Origin: Amaranthus tricolor
Taxonomy: Eukaryota > Streptophyta > Magnoliopsida > Caryophyllales > Amaranthaceae
NCBI RefSeq assembly: GCF_026212465.1
Contig: NC_080059.1
Span: 16,489,486-16,553,485, forward strand
Direction of reading: 5' to 3'
DNA length: 64,000 nt
The notes under the pieces are model-generated. The model was not told the DNA's origin. It ran no database searches and worked only from the letters and a program-made list of their open reading frames with translations. The first letter of the stretch is position 1. The number at the start of each line of letters is the position of its first letter. Made by a program: the position numbers and the translations under genes. Shown piece after piece: positions 19,854 to 30,304 of this stretch.

Positions 19854-22458
19854 CTATTCGTCTTCGCCATCATCATCTGGTGGGTTAGATGCTTCCGCTG
19901 ACTCCCCTCCTGACGATGATGCAGATGTATCCATCATCATCCATGGATCATCATCGTCGTCTTGATCATCATCATTCCTTAGTCCTTGTGTTCGAATCTC
20001 CGCTTGATCCCAATCTTTCTTGCAAACACATATTTGAATACTATGTGGAGCAAGACGAGATCTCTTTTCGTCCAAAACTCTTCTACCTGCACTAAAAGCA
20101 GACTCTGACGCAATTTTTGACGCGGGAATTGCAAGGATATCCTTTGCAATTCTCGATAAAATGGGAAATTTTACAGATTTTTCTTTCCACCATTCTAAAA
20201 TGTTATAGCTACCTTGGTCTATTTCAAAGTGGTGTTTAAGATAACTATCTAATTCTAAATATGAGGTGGAGGAAGAAGAAGATGATCCTACAAAACTATC
20301 ATCTTGACTCATTATATTAGCTATTACCGAATTATAATAAGAGGGACGTGCCGAAACGCTAGCACGCCTAGACGTATCGCGTTTTGGGTTATATACACTA
20401 GCGTAATAATCATAGAGTTCTGCTAATATTTTTTACATGTTTCTACATAATTATGTACATTAGTAGGCGGGCGATCTAACGATTGGTAGTAAAATCCTAT
20501 TACTTTAGTAAGGACCTCAGTTTTAAAACATGGGTCTAAGATGGTTGCAATTCCATAAATATAAGGAAAATCGGTAAAATATGCCTTCCATTTTTCCATC
20601 ATATCTGCAAGAATCGGCTTCAAATATGGGTTAGTATCATCATGCGTATGTTTAAGGAGATGATGAAAAATAGTAATACACTCACTTATTACTAAGTGAA
20701 CGTTCGGTTCATAAACATATGAAAAAATCTTAGTTGCGTGGTCATACGCTTCTAATATATTATGTACACCTATAGCTAATTCTCAAGTGTCATCAGCTAT
20801 ATAGCTATCTGTACACTCACTATACAGTTGTGTTATAACTGGACGATAAGCAATCGCCTTTCTTAATAAACCGTTGGTTGAGCCCCAACGTGTAAGAGTA
20901 TCTAATGACCAATACACTTTTTTAAGTTGATATTGGTCACATAATTGTTTATATCGTCTCTTTATCTTTCCAATCCTAAGCCACTTCACTATATCTCTAA
21001 TTGGTTCTAATAAATCGCTTAATTCTTTTATACCTGCTTGGCAAGATAAGTTAACTATATGCGCACAACAACGTATGTGTAATAAGCTACCCCCAAGGAT
21101 AAAACTAAAAGCAGGTTCGTTATACAAAAGTTCTATACATTTAATGTTCGCGGTTGCATTATCAGTTGAACAACAAAATATCTTATCTAATAAGTTCCAT
21201 TCTCTACATATCTCTACTAATCTATATTTTATGTTTTCACCGGTATGTCTTTCTGGTATTGTCTCAAAAGCAATTATTCTTTTTTGAATAATCCAATTTT
21301 GATCTATCCAATGTGCTGTTACACACATATAAGATTCTAAATGTGGGGGAGCAGACCAAATGTCAGTTGTTATGCTAACCCTACCATTAAAAGATTTAAA
21401 CATTTCAACTAATTCATAGCGCATTGATTCATATAATTTAATTGTGCGTCTTTTAAGAGTGCTCCTAGGGATTGCTCTATATTGTGGTTGCAAAGTTTTT
21501 CTAGTGAAACGCTCGTGTGCCCTACTTTCACCGTGGTTAAAAGGCAATTCATCACAAATTACATACCTAGAAAATTCATCAATCATATCATTACGATTAT
21601 ATCTAAAAGGCATACCTGTGCTGAGAATGTCCCACTGTGTCTGTCGGCTTCCACTTGTGGTCCCGCTGCCGCTTGCTGCATGAGTTTCTTTTGTGATTCC
21701 ATGCTTCTTTGCCAAATGTTTGTTAAAAGATCCCGTACCACCACCTAACACGTATTCACAAAACACAATAAATAAATTTTTATAAAATATGAATATATAA
21801 TGTATGTATAAAAAACTTTAAAAGTATTTACCTCTGGCGAAACTGTATGAAACTAAGGGCTTTACTCCTTGACTTTCACAAATTTGACAAGTGCATAAGA
21901 AAATATCTGGATTCTCGGTTGGTTCTTTTGTGAAATACGACCACACATGTGAAACAGCTCTACCACTAGAAGGTGGCATTGCCGGAAAAGGTTGTCTTAC
22001 TGGTTCATCTTCATCTAAATAAATAATTTAAAATTATAAAACTATAATTAAATAAATAATTAATTTAAAATTTAATTAATTTGAAGAATAAAATTATAAA
22101 ACTAACCGATAGTTTGGAAATTGACTCGTTTACCACGAGCTTGTCTTTGTTGTTGTTGTTCTCCTTGTTCTTCATGTGATCTTGTTGATGACTGTCGAGA
22201 TATATGTATCCCAATAGGGGTCGTTGGTTCCTCTTCTTGTTCTTCTTCTTGTATTTCTCTTTCCACTTCTTCTGCATAATTTTGTAATTCTGGGTCGTAC
22301 CCTTCTGCATAATTTGATTCATAATTATAATTACTAATGGAAGGTGTTGTTGATATCGACATAGTGAAAGTGGCCTTTCTTTTGGAGGAGCTGGAACCTC
22401 CCAATGATTTTGCCACTTTAGTAACTTTTTTTGAGGCTTTTTTCAAAAATGAAGACAT
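19854..22458 (-). pseudogene. hAT transposase (BED zinc finger, DDE/RNase H-like, hAT dimerisation domain)
   Basis: Three exons on the minus strand: 22458-22107 (ATG, MSSFLKKASK; Ser/Lys-, Glu- and Gln-rich), 22014-21832 and 21744-19854, with GT-AG introns that keep frame. Exons 2 and 3 together encode a BED zinc finger: HVWSYFTKE, CTCQICES, then HLAKKHG after the second intron. The central part has STDNATANIKC and CAHIVNLSCQAGIKEL, typical of the hAT RNase H fold. The C-terminus EWWKEKSVKFPILSRIAKDI followed by SESAFSAGRRVLDEKRSRL is the hAT dimerisation domain, and an Asp/Ser-rich tail ends the protein. Breaks: a TGA at 20783-20785 (after IADDT, where Trp is expected) and a one-base loss in an A-run near 20428. 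Only two lesions suggest recent inactivation. RICESLEEPER/Ac-like type. Confidence 0.88.
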
Positions 22459-22653
22459 AATTGATAATATTGAAATAATAATAGAATTAAGAAATAAATA
22501 ATTAATTAATAGACTAATTATGTAATTAACTAAATTAAGAAATAATTAAAATACTAATTATGTAATTAAGAGAATAATTGCGTAATTAAAGAATTAAGTA
22601 GAGAGAGTAGGAGAAGAGATGAGTTGTGAATGAAAATGATTGAAAGTGGTGGG

Positions 22654-22661
22654 TATTTATA
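22654..22661 (-). promoter_or_regulatory. TATA box of the hAT transposase gene
   Basis: On the minus strand this reads TATAAATA, about 200 bases upstream of the ATG at 22458 and just inside the right subterminal repeat block. Confidence 0.5.
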
Positions 22662-22701
22662 GAAAAATTCCAACGGCTATAAACGGCTAGTTTCCAACGG
22701 A

Positions 22702-23000
22702 TCTTTTCACGGTTCCATGGAACCGTTGGGCCGGTTCACCCGGACCGGTCTCGGTTTCGGTTCCATGGAACCGCTGGACCGGTTCAACCAGACTGGTCCC
22801 GGTTCCGGTTCCGTGGAACCGTTGGACCGGTTCACCCGGACCGGTTCCGGTTCCAAACCGCGATTTTTAAGTCCAGTTCATGAAGTTTTCTTCCGGCGGT
22901 TTCACGGTTTCGCGGTTCGGGGCGGTTCGGAACCTGTCGCAAACGGTTCCGGTTCCAAGCGGTTCGGGACCGGTTCGGTTCCGGGTAACCCGCCCCATGG
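22702..23000. repeat. hAT right subterminal GGTTCC repeats
   Basis: Dense GGTTCC, GGTTCCGG and GAACCG motifs, including near-tandem units of about 55 bp (ggaccggttcacccggaccgg...) between 22715 and 22860. Mirrors the left block. Confidence 0.7.
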
Positions 23001-23017
23001 CCATGGCTATCCATACC

Positions 23018-24169
23018 CCATTTATCGAACGGCAAGACGGCTTGCATGACGGACAGGTAGTTAGAGGGTTTCCTTTTTATCTTTGAGTGGTATTGGCATT
23101 CGGGACATCGCTTGACCAAGGCTTTCGCGTCTTTCCTGAGAGAGGGCCAATAATATCCGCTTATGAGGACTTTGCCAATGACAGTTCGTACTCCTTGATG
23201 TATGCTGCATCCGCCTTCATGTATTTCGCAAAGGATGTAGTTTCTTTCTTCAGGAGAAACACATTTTAAAAGGGGATGGGTATATGATTTTTTATAGAGC
23301 GTGCCTTCGTGGAGCTCGAACCATCTGGCCTTCTTTTGAAGCACTTTGGCCTGATTCTTGTCCTGGGGGAGCGTCTGATTTTGCAAAAATTTGATGTATG
23401 GGTCCGTCCACATTTCTAATCTATCAATGGTGTTAACCATGAGGTTGATACTGGGGTTTGGAAGAACTTCACAGATAATATCGTGAGCCGCGGATGTTTC
23501 AGCTGAGCTGGCGAGTTTTGCCAAGGAATCGGCCTGTGCGTTTTGAGATCTTGGAATGTGGATCAATGTGAATTTGTCGAATTTCTTGACAAATTCTCTT
23601 ACTTCTTGTAAGTACATCTTCATACTGTCATCTTTGGCTTCGAATTCCCCATTCACTTGTCCGACTATTAGTTGGGAATCAGAGAAAGTGGATAATATTT
23701 TAGTCCCTGCCTCATAGTAGATTTTGAGCCCCATGAGTAGGGCTTCGTATTCTGCTTCATTGTTAGAGGCCGCGAACTCGAATTTGACCGCTCTTTCCAT
23801 ACGGACCCCGGCAGAAGACATGATCAGCAGCCCAGCTCCGCTTGCTGATTGTGTCGAGGATCCATCTACATACAACTTCCATTCTTGATTAGGTTCAGGC
23901 TGTTGGGGGATAGTGCTTTCGGCAATGAAGTCAGCCAAGGCTTGTGCTTTGATCGCTGTTCGTGGTTCGTATTCGATGCCGAAATATACAAGTTGATTAG
24001 CCCAATCAGTGACACGGCTTGATTTGTTTTTTCCTTCCAGAATCTTTTTCACAGGTTGGCTGGATCTGACGATGATCTGGTGGGATTGGAAGTATGGTTT
24101 CAGTTTCCTGATCGCCATCACGATTGCAAATAAGACCTTTTCTACTTCGCTGTAGTTTCCCTCAGATCC
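23018..24169 (-). pseudogene. Retand pol, RNase H and N-terminal integrase
   Basis: Reads from GSEGNYSEVEK through the RNase H connection (NQLVYFGIEYEPRTAIKAQA) to the RNase H domain, with Asp in LYVDGSSTQSASGAGL, Glu in NNEAEYEALLMGLK, Asp in STFSDSQLIVGQ and Asp in NAQADSLAKLAS. This second, plant-type RNase H is what Tat elements carry. The integrase zinc finger follows (IHEGGCSIHQG, then CPECQYHSKI), then LPFDKWGMD with the first catalytic Asp, where the hAT element interrupts. The frame from 24169 to 23018 has no stop. It is separated from the upstream RT by the TGA at 24170-24172, probably an Arg CGA originally. Confidence 0.88.
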
Positions 24170-25793
24170 TCAAAAGGCGTGACTCACATAGTATACGGGG
24201 AATTGATTCTTTTCTCTTTCGGCGATCAGTACTCTCGACAGGGAGTATTCGGAGATCGAGACGTATAAGACCAGCTTTTCCCCGCTGAATGGCGAAACCA
24301 GTTTCGGCAAAGATGATAAGTGCTCTTTCAACTGCTGGAAGGATTCCTCGGCTTCTCTTGTCCGTTCGAACTTGTTTTGTTTGAGAGTTTTGAAGAAGGG
24401 CGAACATCTGTCCGCGGACTTTGATAGAAACTTTCCCAAGGCAGCTATGCATCCTGTTAGTTTTGAACTTCTTTTACGGATCCCGGGGACTTCATGTCCT
24501 GGATTGCCTGTATCTTGTCAAGGTTGGCTTCTATTCCTCTTTCGTCAACAAGGAAACCAAGGCATTTCCCACCGGTGACTCCGAACACGCACTTTTCAGG
24601 GTTGAGTCTCATTTGATGTTTTCGGAGGGTGTTGAACGTCTCGCGTAAGTCCGCGGCATGTTGGGACGCCTGCTTGATTTTTGTGATCATATCGTCCACG
24701 TATACCTCCAAGTTTCGGCCCATCTGAGATTGGAAGACCTTATTGACCATTCTCTGGTAACTAGCTCCAGCATTTTTTAGCCCGAAGGGCATAACTTTGT
24801 AGCAGTATACCCCGACATTCGTAATGAAGGCCGTATGTGGCCGGTCTTCTGTGGCCAAGGGAATCTGATGGTAGCCGGCGTTAGCATCCATGAAACTCAG
24901 TAGAGCGTGGCCTGCCGTGGAATCTACCAAACGATCTATTTTGGGAAGAGGATAATCGTCCTTGGGGCAGGCTTTGTTCAGATCTGTGAAGTCAACACAC
25001 ATCCTCCACTTGCCATTTGATTTTTTCACGAGGACGACGTTTGAGAGCCAATCGGAGTATTTGCATTCTTTGATGAATCCAGCTCTAAGCAATTTCTCCA
25101 CTTCTTCTGGGGCGGCTTCTATCCGCTCCCTTCCTTGATGTTGCAGCTTTTGCTTCACGGGTTTGTAGCCTGGTTTTATATCAAGTTTGAGGCACATGAC
25201 ACTCGTAGGGATGCCAGGCATTTCTTCCGTGGATAAAGCAAAGACATCGCGGAACTCAGTGAGGGTGGCCATGATATCTTGTTTGACCAGGCCAGGGAGG
25301 TCTTTCCCTATTTTGATGCGTTTTCCTTCGAATATGTCCACCTCTTCATATCGTTCTACGGGGCGAGGCCTTTCGTGCGTGTTAGGGTTTTCTAGATACA
25401 CGCTCATGACAGTAGGGGACTCTTCTTCCCTTTCCCTTTTGGAGGGGGCTATGGAAGCTCCTCGTTTTAAGGTGTTAATGAGGCATTGGCGTGCCGTCAC
25501 CTGATCCCCTTTGAGGATACCCACTTGTCCATCGTCCCGCTCGAGTTGTAGCAAGAGTTGATGAGGGAAGATTGCGGCCTTGATTTTGTTGATGAGCGGA
25601 AGCCCCATGATAGCGTTGTAGGGAAAGGTGAGGTCCACCACCGTGAATCGTATGGGCACGGTTCTGCTTTCACTTCTTTCTCCCACCCGCACGGGGAGAA
25701 TGATCGTGCCTAGTGGAATGACCTGACTTCCCCCAAACCCGATCAGCGGTTTGTCAAGGGGTTGGAAGTACTTTTCTTCGAACTTCATTTTTT
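24170..25793 (-). pseudogene. Retand pol, protease end and reverse transcriptase
   Basis: Continues from the protease after a frameshift in an A-run near 25790 (one extra A). It contains the linker between protease and RT, then RT motifs GFIKECKYSDWLSNVVLVKK, MCVDFTDLNKACPKDDYPLP, FMDANAGYHQIP, MPFGLKNAGASYQRMVN and the active-site box EVYVDDMI near 24690, followed by LNPEKCVFGVTGGKCLGFLV. A second frameshift (one A lost) near 24464 leads into the connection domain ADRCSPFFKTLKQ...FPVYYVSHAF. It ends at a TGA at 24170-24172. Sequence motifs place it in the Gypsy Tat group. The broken frame means no active enzyme. Confidence 0.9.
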
Positions 25794-27712
25794 CTCAGGC
25801 ACTCCATTGTTATGAGATCAGCCGTGCTCCCGGTATCTACGAGTACCCTCTTGACTTTCATTTGCCCAATTTTGAGGGTGACCACCAGAGGGTCACTATG
25901 AGGTTGTTGCAGCGTTTGGGAGGTCGTGGCATCGAACCTCATGATCGGTCCACTAGACGAGGCTTTTGAGGGCCCTTTTAGCAGAGTGTGGACACTATTT
26001 CTTTCGGCGCGGATGGTAGAATATTCTTCAGTGTATCCTCCGAAAATCATGTTGATAGTTCCTTGAGTGTTGGAACTTTCGCACCTAGCCTCATCCCTTT
26101 TTGGGGATCTGCGTCTTTGATTCCACGACCTCCTTTCTGCTTCTCTTCCAGCATTATGGTCCTTCCGGTTGATGACCTTGGACAACTTCCCCTCATTGGC
26201 TAATTGATGTAGGATACGTTCGAGTTCGCGGCATTGGGCCAAAGTGTGGCCGTGCTCTTTGTGGTAATCACACCACAGATTATAATTGCGTCTATCAGAG
26301 GGGGTGGCAGTAGGAGGTGGAGTTGGCAATTGATCCCTGATGGCGAAGAATATGTCCTTCCTGTTCCGGTTGAACAGCGGATCGTTGCCTCCATCTAACA
26401 GATTCCGCGTCCTGGGCTCCCTTTCAGTGACATATACGTGTCTAGATCGTGGGGGCCCCATATCTGACGGAGGTTCCAGACGACGTGGCAAGTAGTTTCT
26501 TTCCCTCCTTGACGAATGTTCCTCTCTGCTTCTTGAGGAATGATTGGCAGTGAGATCCTTCTTATCCGACCTTCGTTTCTTAGGATCATGTGCCTGGCAT
26601 ATTTCGGAAGCTGTGACATAGCTTTGGCATTGCTTCATGGCCTCCGCGTATGTCTTTACTTGGCTCTCGACCAGCTGGAACTTCAGCCGTTGAGCCTTTA
26701 TTCTATTGAGCAGGGCGTTTAATGCAACCGACTCTTCCAAATCAGTTACTTCCAGTACCGCCTCATAGAACTTTTTCAAGTAGGATGATATGGATTCTCC
26801 TTCCAATTGTGTGATGCTGAGTAAATGGAAGTTTGATTTTTCCTGTCTTCTGGATGCTATAAAATGACCCAGGTATTTGCCTTCCAGTTGGGCAAAGTTG
26901 TGGATACTTCCCCCTGGAAGGGAGGTATACCACGTCAGAGTTACCCCTGTAAGGGTAGTTGGAAAGAACTTGCACCACAATGATGGGTTAGTGTTATACA
27001 GCAACATCAGGTTTTTGTAGGCCATTAGGTGTTCCTCTGGGCAGGACGTTCCATCGAAGGCCGTCATGTTTGGGATCTTTATTTTCCCAGGATTGGGGGT
27101 ACTCAATATCTCCGGAGCCAATGGAGAGATTATAGGTGTGAGATCTTCGTGAAGGCTACTCCTGCCGTCCTCTATCCGCGGCATGGTGACGGGACTGAGG
27201 GGACGGCTAGATCCCGCGAGTTGTGCCTTTTTTCTCTCTTCCCTCCTCTTATCCACTAGCGATTGGACGCTTTCGGATGCCTTTTGCTTTTTGCTTTCCA
27301 GGTAGGTATGGGCATCTCGAGAGGTGGTCATAGATTCATCATCTCGGTGATCAATCCTGCTAAGACTCGGGCGGGTCCTGGATCTCTCCCGCCTCTTCTT
27401 GTTGCGCCTGCTGGAGTGGGAAATCCTCGAGTTCCCATCTTGAGATTCGTGAGACTTTGGTATCTCTTGAGGGGGTTCGATTCATTCCTGCAAATTTTTT
27501 ATTTGGTCCGCCATGTCTTCCAACACGCGCTGTTGAGTGGGATCGTTATTCATGACGGCGCGGAGTTGTTCAGAAAAAGCGACAGTAAGGTTTCGTGCTA
27601 GCATGTCCAGATCACGACGAGTCACAGCTTGATTATTAGCGTGACCTGCGGAAGTGTCTGTATCTGCGCTGTGCACGGTGGCGGTTTGAGTTGGTTTTCT
27701 TTTGGGAGCCAT
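25794..27712 (-). pseudogene. Retand gag and protease active site
   Basis: Starts at ATG 27712 (MAPKRKPTQT), a few bases after the primer site. One TGA at 27482-27484 (CGA to TGA likely) splits the frame after 76 codons. The capsid domain is recognisable from FDGTSCPEEHLMAYKNLM, WYTSLPGGSIHNFAQLEGKY and ESISSYLKKFYEAV, the retrotransposon gag pattern of Tat elements. A single zinc-binding motif CDYHKEHGHTLAQC sits near 26250. The frame runs directly into the protease, with active site VLVDTGSTADLI near 25830, and ends at the A-run frameshift near 25790. Gag would form particles, and the protease would cut the polyprotein. Confidence 0.88.
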
Positions 27713-27727
27713 GACTTTTTATTCAAG

Positions 27728-27745
27728 TCCCCACAGACGGCGCCA
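27728..27745 (-). other. Primer binding site of the Retand-type element
   Basis: On the minus strand TGGCGCCGTCTGTGGGGA lies three bases after the 5' LTR. This TGGCGCCGT type is common in plant Gypsy Tat and Athila elements. Confidence 0.8.
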
Positions 27746-27748
27746 AAC

Positions 27749-28392
27749 TGTTTCGGTTATGAAACGAGGAAGTGGAAAACACTTGAAATATTGTAAGTGG
27801 AAGTGTTATCAGAAGCGGCGATTCATGGAAGGAAGCGGCTTGAATTCCTGCAAAACAACAAGTTAGCCTTGTCTGGGGGGTGATCTCCCGGGAAACCCCT
27901 CCGACGCTCAAGTTAGAACGTTGATATGGGATTATTGAATAGATGACTATAAATTGAATGCAGGAAGATGTCGGGGTTGATATTGTTGGAATTTGGGTAG
28001 GCTAATGAAGTGGAGTAAGGATACTTAAGAGGATTATTTTCAGATGATTCCCCCTCTCTGATGGTTGTCCTTATTTATAATGGTGAATAAGGAAGTTACT
28101 TCAGAGAGGAGGTTGAAGATCATGGGAGTAGTGGGCAGTTGTCACCCATGGATGAAGGATAACCAAACAATGAGGGAGAGTGGGAAGTTGGGTCAAACAG
28201 GAGGTTATTCCCTGGAGGGAGTTAGGGTTTGGTACGGGTCACTTGTTTATGGGCCAATTGAAGAGATGGGAGAATCCAGGAAAGGCCCATTGACTAAAAG
28301 TCAAGGTCATTCCAGAAGGCCAAAGGTCATTAAGGTAAAATGACATTAATAATTTAAATAAATAAATAAGTTAGGTAGGTAATACCATGACA
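27749..28392 (-). repeat. 5' LTR of the Retand-type element
   Basis: 644 bp, the upstream LTR in the element's minus orientation. It pairs with 1835-2478 and is followed by the target duplication ATAAT at 28393-28397. Confidence 0.93.
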
Positions 28393-28397
28393 ATAAT

Positions 28398-28959
28398 TAA
28401 ACACAATTTATTTTTTTCAAAAAAAGCTTAGAAACAGATTTGATATCTCTAGGTGATACGGAGTAAGAAAAAGGCTCTTTCTTGCGTACACAATTTCTTA
28501 TTATTTGTGTTATGTATATATAATATATTTGTAATAATTATTATATACAAGTCATTTTATGTGTCCAATTTCCTTTTAGGGTCAAGTCACACCAATTATC
28601 CAATATCTATATTTAGTATAGTTTTTTTAACCTTTATGCCCTTAGTTGATTTATGTTATTTACAATCATACCCTCACTTACCCATATTAATTCACCCCTC
28701 TCTTCACTAATCAAAACAACTTAAACCTAATTGCTCTACCCACTCCCTCCTTTTTAGCTCTAAACCCTACCCCTCCCCATTCATCTCACTTGTTTTTTTC
28801 TGATGAAAAATCAACTCACTGCCTCCTTCTCTCTATTCCTCCAATAACCCTAGATTTGGGTTTTATGTTCTTCATCTTACTCGCCTTCTCATTTTCGGTT
28901 TCGTGTTCTTCTCCCTTTTGTAATTTGCATCTTCGTATTTCTACCTACTTTTTGTGTTC
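28398..28959. other. Non-coding, possible leader of the next exon
   Basis: AT-rich sequence. From about 28690 it becomes pyrimidine-rich with 'aaccctagatttggg'-like motifs typical of plant 5' leaders, just before the ATG at 28960. No gene of its own is seen. Confidence 0.4.
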
Positions 28960-29331
28960 ATGGAAAACCCTAAGTCGCCTATGAACTCACCTCTGAAGAA
29001 CCCTAAGTCGCCTACTTCTTCACCTCTGAGAATCCCTAAATCCCCTTTGAAATCGCCTACGAAGAATGATTTGAAAGGGTTCACAGATGAAAACCCTAAA
29101 TCTAGTCTTACGTTGTTTGAGGAAGAAGTTTTCGATTATTATGCGGATGACTCAACTTCTGTTGTGACATATCCAAAGTGGGGAAGAGAACTTGACTCTT
29201 AGGATGAACCCATTTACACTCCTGAGATAGATTTTTAGGCTGATTGTGAAAATTCTTCCATTGATGCTTTTTTTTTTTCACAAATTGATTGTGAAGAAGA
29301 GGATTGGCTTAACAAGCTTGGTCCTTTCTCA
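28960..29331 (+). pseudogene. Gene-like first exon with NPKSP repeats, unidentified
   Basis: From ATG 28960 the frame reads MENPKSPMNSPLKNPKSPTS and continues with further K/NPKSP, SPLK and SPTK units, then an acidic part (LFEEEVFDYYADDST, YPKWGRELDS). After stops at 29200-29202 (TAG) and 29236-29238 (TAG) the same frame continues with recognisable bias (DEPIYTPEIDF, ADCENSSIDAFF, CEEEDWLNKLGPF) to a possible donor AA|GTGAGT at 29332. This looks like the first exon of a spliced gene with a pyrimidine-rich leader. I do not recognise the family. It could be an ORF of a DNA transposon or a captured host exon. Two stops suggest it is dead. Confidence 0.4.
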
Positions 29332-30299
29332 AGTGAGTTTCTGTTCTTGTCGTTGCATGTTGGGTACTGACTGGTGATGATTTTTTAGTTTATGGTTTTT
29401 TTGATGCATTATTTTTTATTGCTCTGTGATCTTTAAGAGTGAGCAGTTTCTTGCCACCAAAAATCGAACAAATGGGGTTTGGATTGTTTTCCAACACTTA
29501 AAGCGCATAGATGTTCGTTTTTTTACTTAATGATTTGAACAAAAATAACTTTACTTGAGAGTACTGAAAACAACCAATTTTTTTTAACTATGTAAATATG
29601 AGTACAAATGTTTCATTTTAAACAACATAAAGTTTTTTATTTGTTGTTTAGATCTGAAATATCCCATGTTCAAGATCCCAAAATATGTTCAAAAATAAAG
29701 ATTTTTACTTAGTAAGATTGTTGTTGTGTTGGTTATTGTTGTGCTGTTTGTGTTATGTTGCCGAGATACTTTACTTCTTCCCCAAAAGTTGTTGCTGTGT
29801 TGTTCTTGATGTGCTAGTACTTTTGTTGTTGTTGCTTTTGCTATGATCCTTCCAAAATGCTGTTGAAATTGGTTGTTTTGTTCATCATAATTGTAGCTTC
29901 CCAAAAAAACTTGATATTCGTTCATGTGGCCCAAAATAAGTTGCCTTCTTCCATCATTGTTGCTTTTGGCTTTGTTGATCAAGCATTTGACTTGTTGTAC
30001 TGATGTCAACACTGCCATTCACTTGTAGTGTCCCTTGTTCAATACCCCTTGCATACCCAATCAATTCCACTAACTGATTCATTGTTTCAAAACTTAGCTT
30101 TGTGAATAAATGTTGAAGTGAATCAACAACCAACTGTTTATCCACACTTAGATAGTCTGGTAAAGTCCCTTCCCCTGCTGCCTTAGTTTTGTTCATATGA
30201 GGAATGTGATAATCAAATCCACCTTATCTTTTCATAACCTCGATGATGCATGCTTGTGAAGTGATGAACACAAATCATTATTTCATTTAAAAATCTTTG
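29332..30299 (-). other. Unidentified region with a Gln-rich minus-strand coding relic
   Basis: On the minus strand about 30196-29954 reads MNKTKAAGEGTLPDYLSVDK and VVDSLQHLFTKLSFETMNQL, followed by Gln/Asn-rich sequence with stops down to about 29690. The opening part has a protein-like composition, but I cannot place it in a family. The rest is AT-rich. The segment ends at the target duplication of the solo LTR. Confidence 0.3.
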
Positions 30300-30304
30300 A
30301 AGGT

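Larger units (their letters stand above)
19313..23009 (-). mobile_element. hAT DNA transposon, 3.7 kb, inserted in Retand integrase
   Basis: The termini TAGGCATGGCCA (left) and TGGCCATGGCTA (right) form 12-bp inverted repeats with one mismatch. The 8-bp target duplication TCCATACC (19305-19312 and 23010-23017) is the hAT length. Removing the element and one duplication restores the integrase frame DKWGMDLLS across the site, which confirms the boundaries exactly. Inside is one spliced transposase gene on the minus strand, now carrying a stop and a frameshift. Both ends contain dense GGTTCCGG-type subterminal repeats. Confidence 0.93.
1835..28392 (-). mobile_element. Retand/Tat-type Ty3/Gypsy retrotransposon containing two nested insertions
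   Basis: Two 644-bp LTRs (1835-2478 and 27749-28392) start TGTTTCGG and end CATGACA as read on the plus strand. They are flanked by the 5-bp direct repeat ATAAT (1830-1834 and 28393-28397), which proves a single insertion. In minus orientation the order is 5' LTR, primer site, gag, protease, reverse transcriptase, RNase H, integrase, tandem repeats, antisense ORF, tandem repeats, polypurine tract, 3' LTR. The order protease-RT-RNase H-integrase makes it Gypsy. The antisense ORF plus 3' tandem repeats are the hallmark of the Tat/Retand group. A Sirevirus (7208-17589) and a hAT element (19313-23009) sit inside it, and removing them leaves about 12.5 kb. By eye the LTRs differ at roughly 14 bases plus two single-base indels, about 2 percent. 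Gag-pol carries several stops and frameshifts, so it is not autonomous. Confidence 0.92.
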
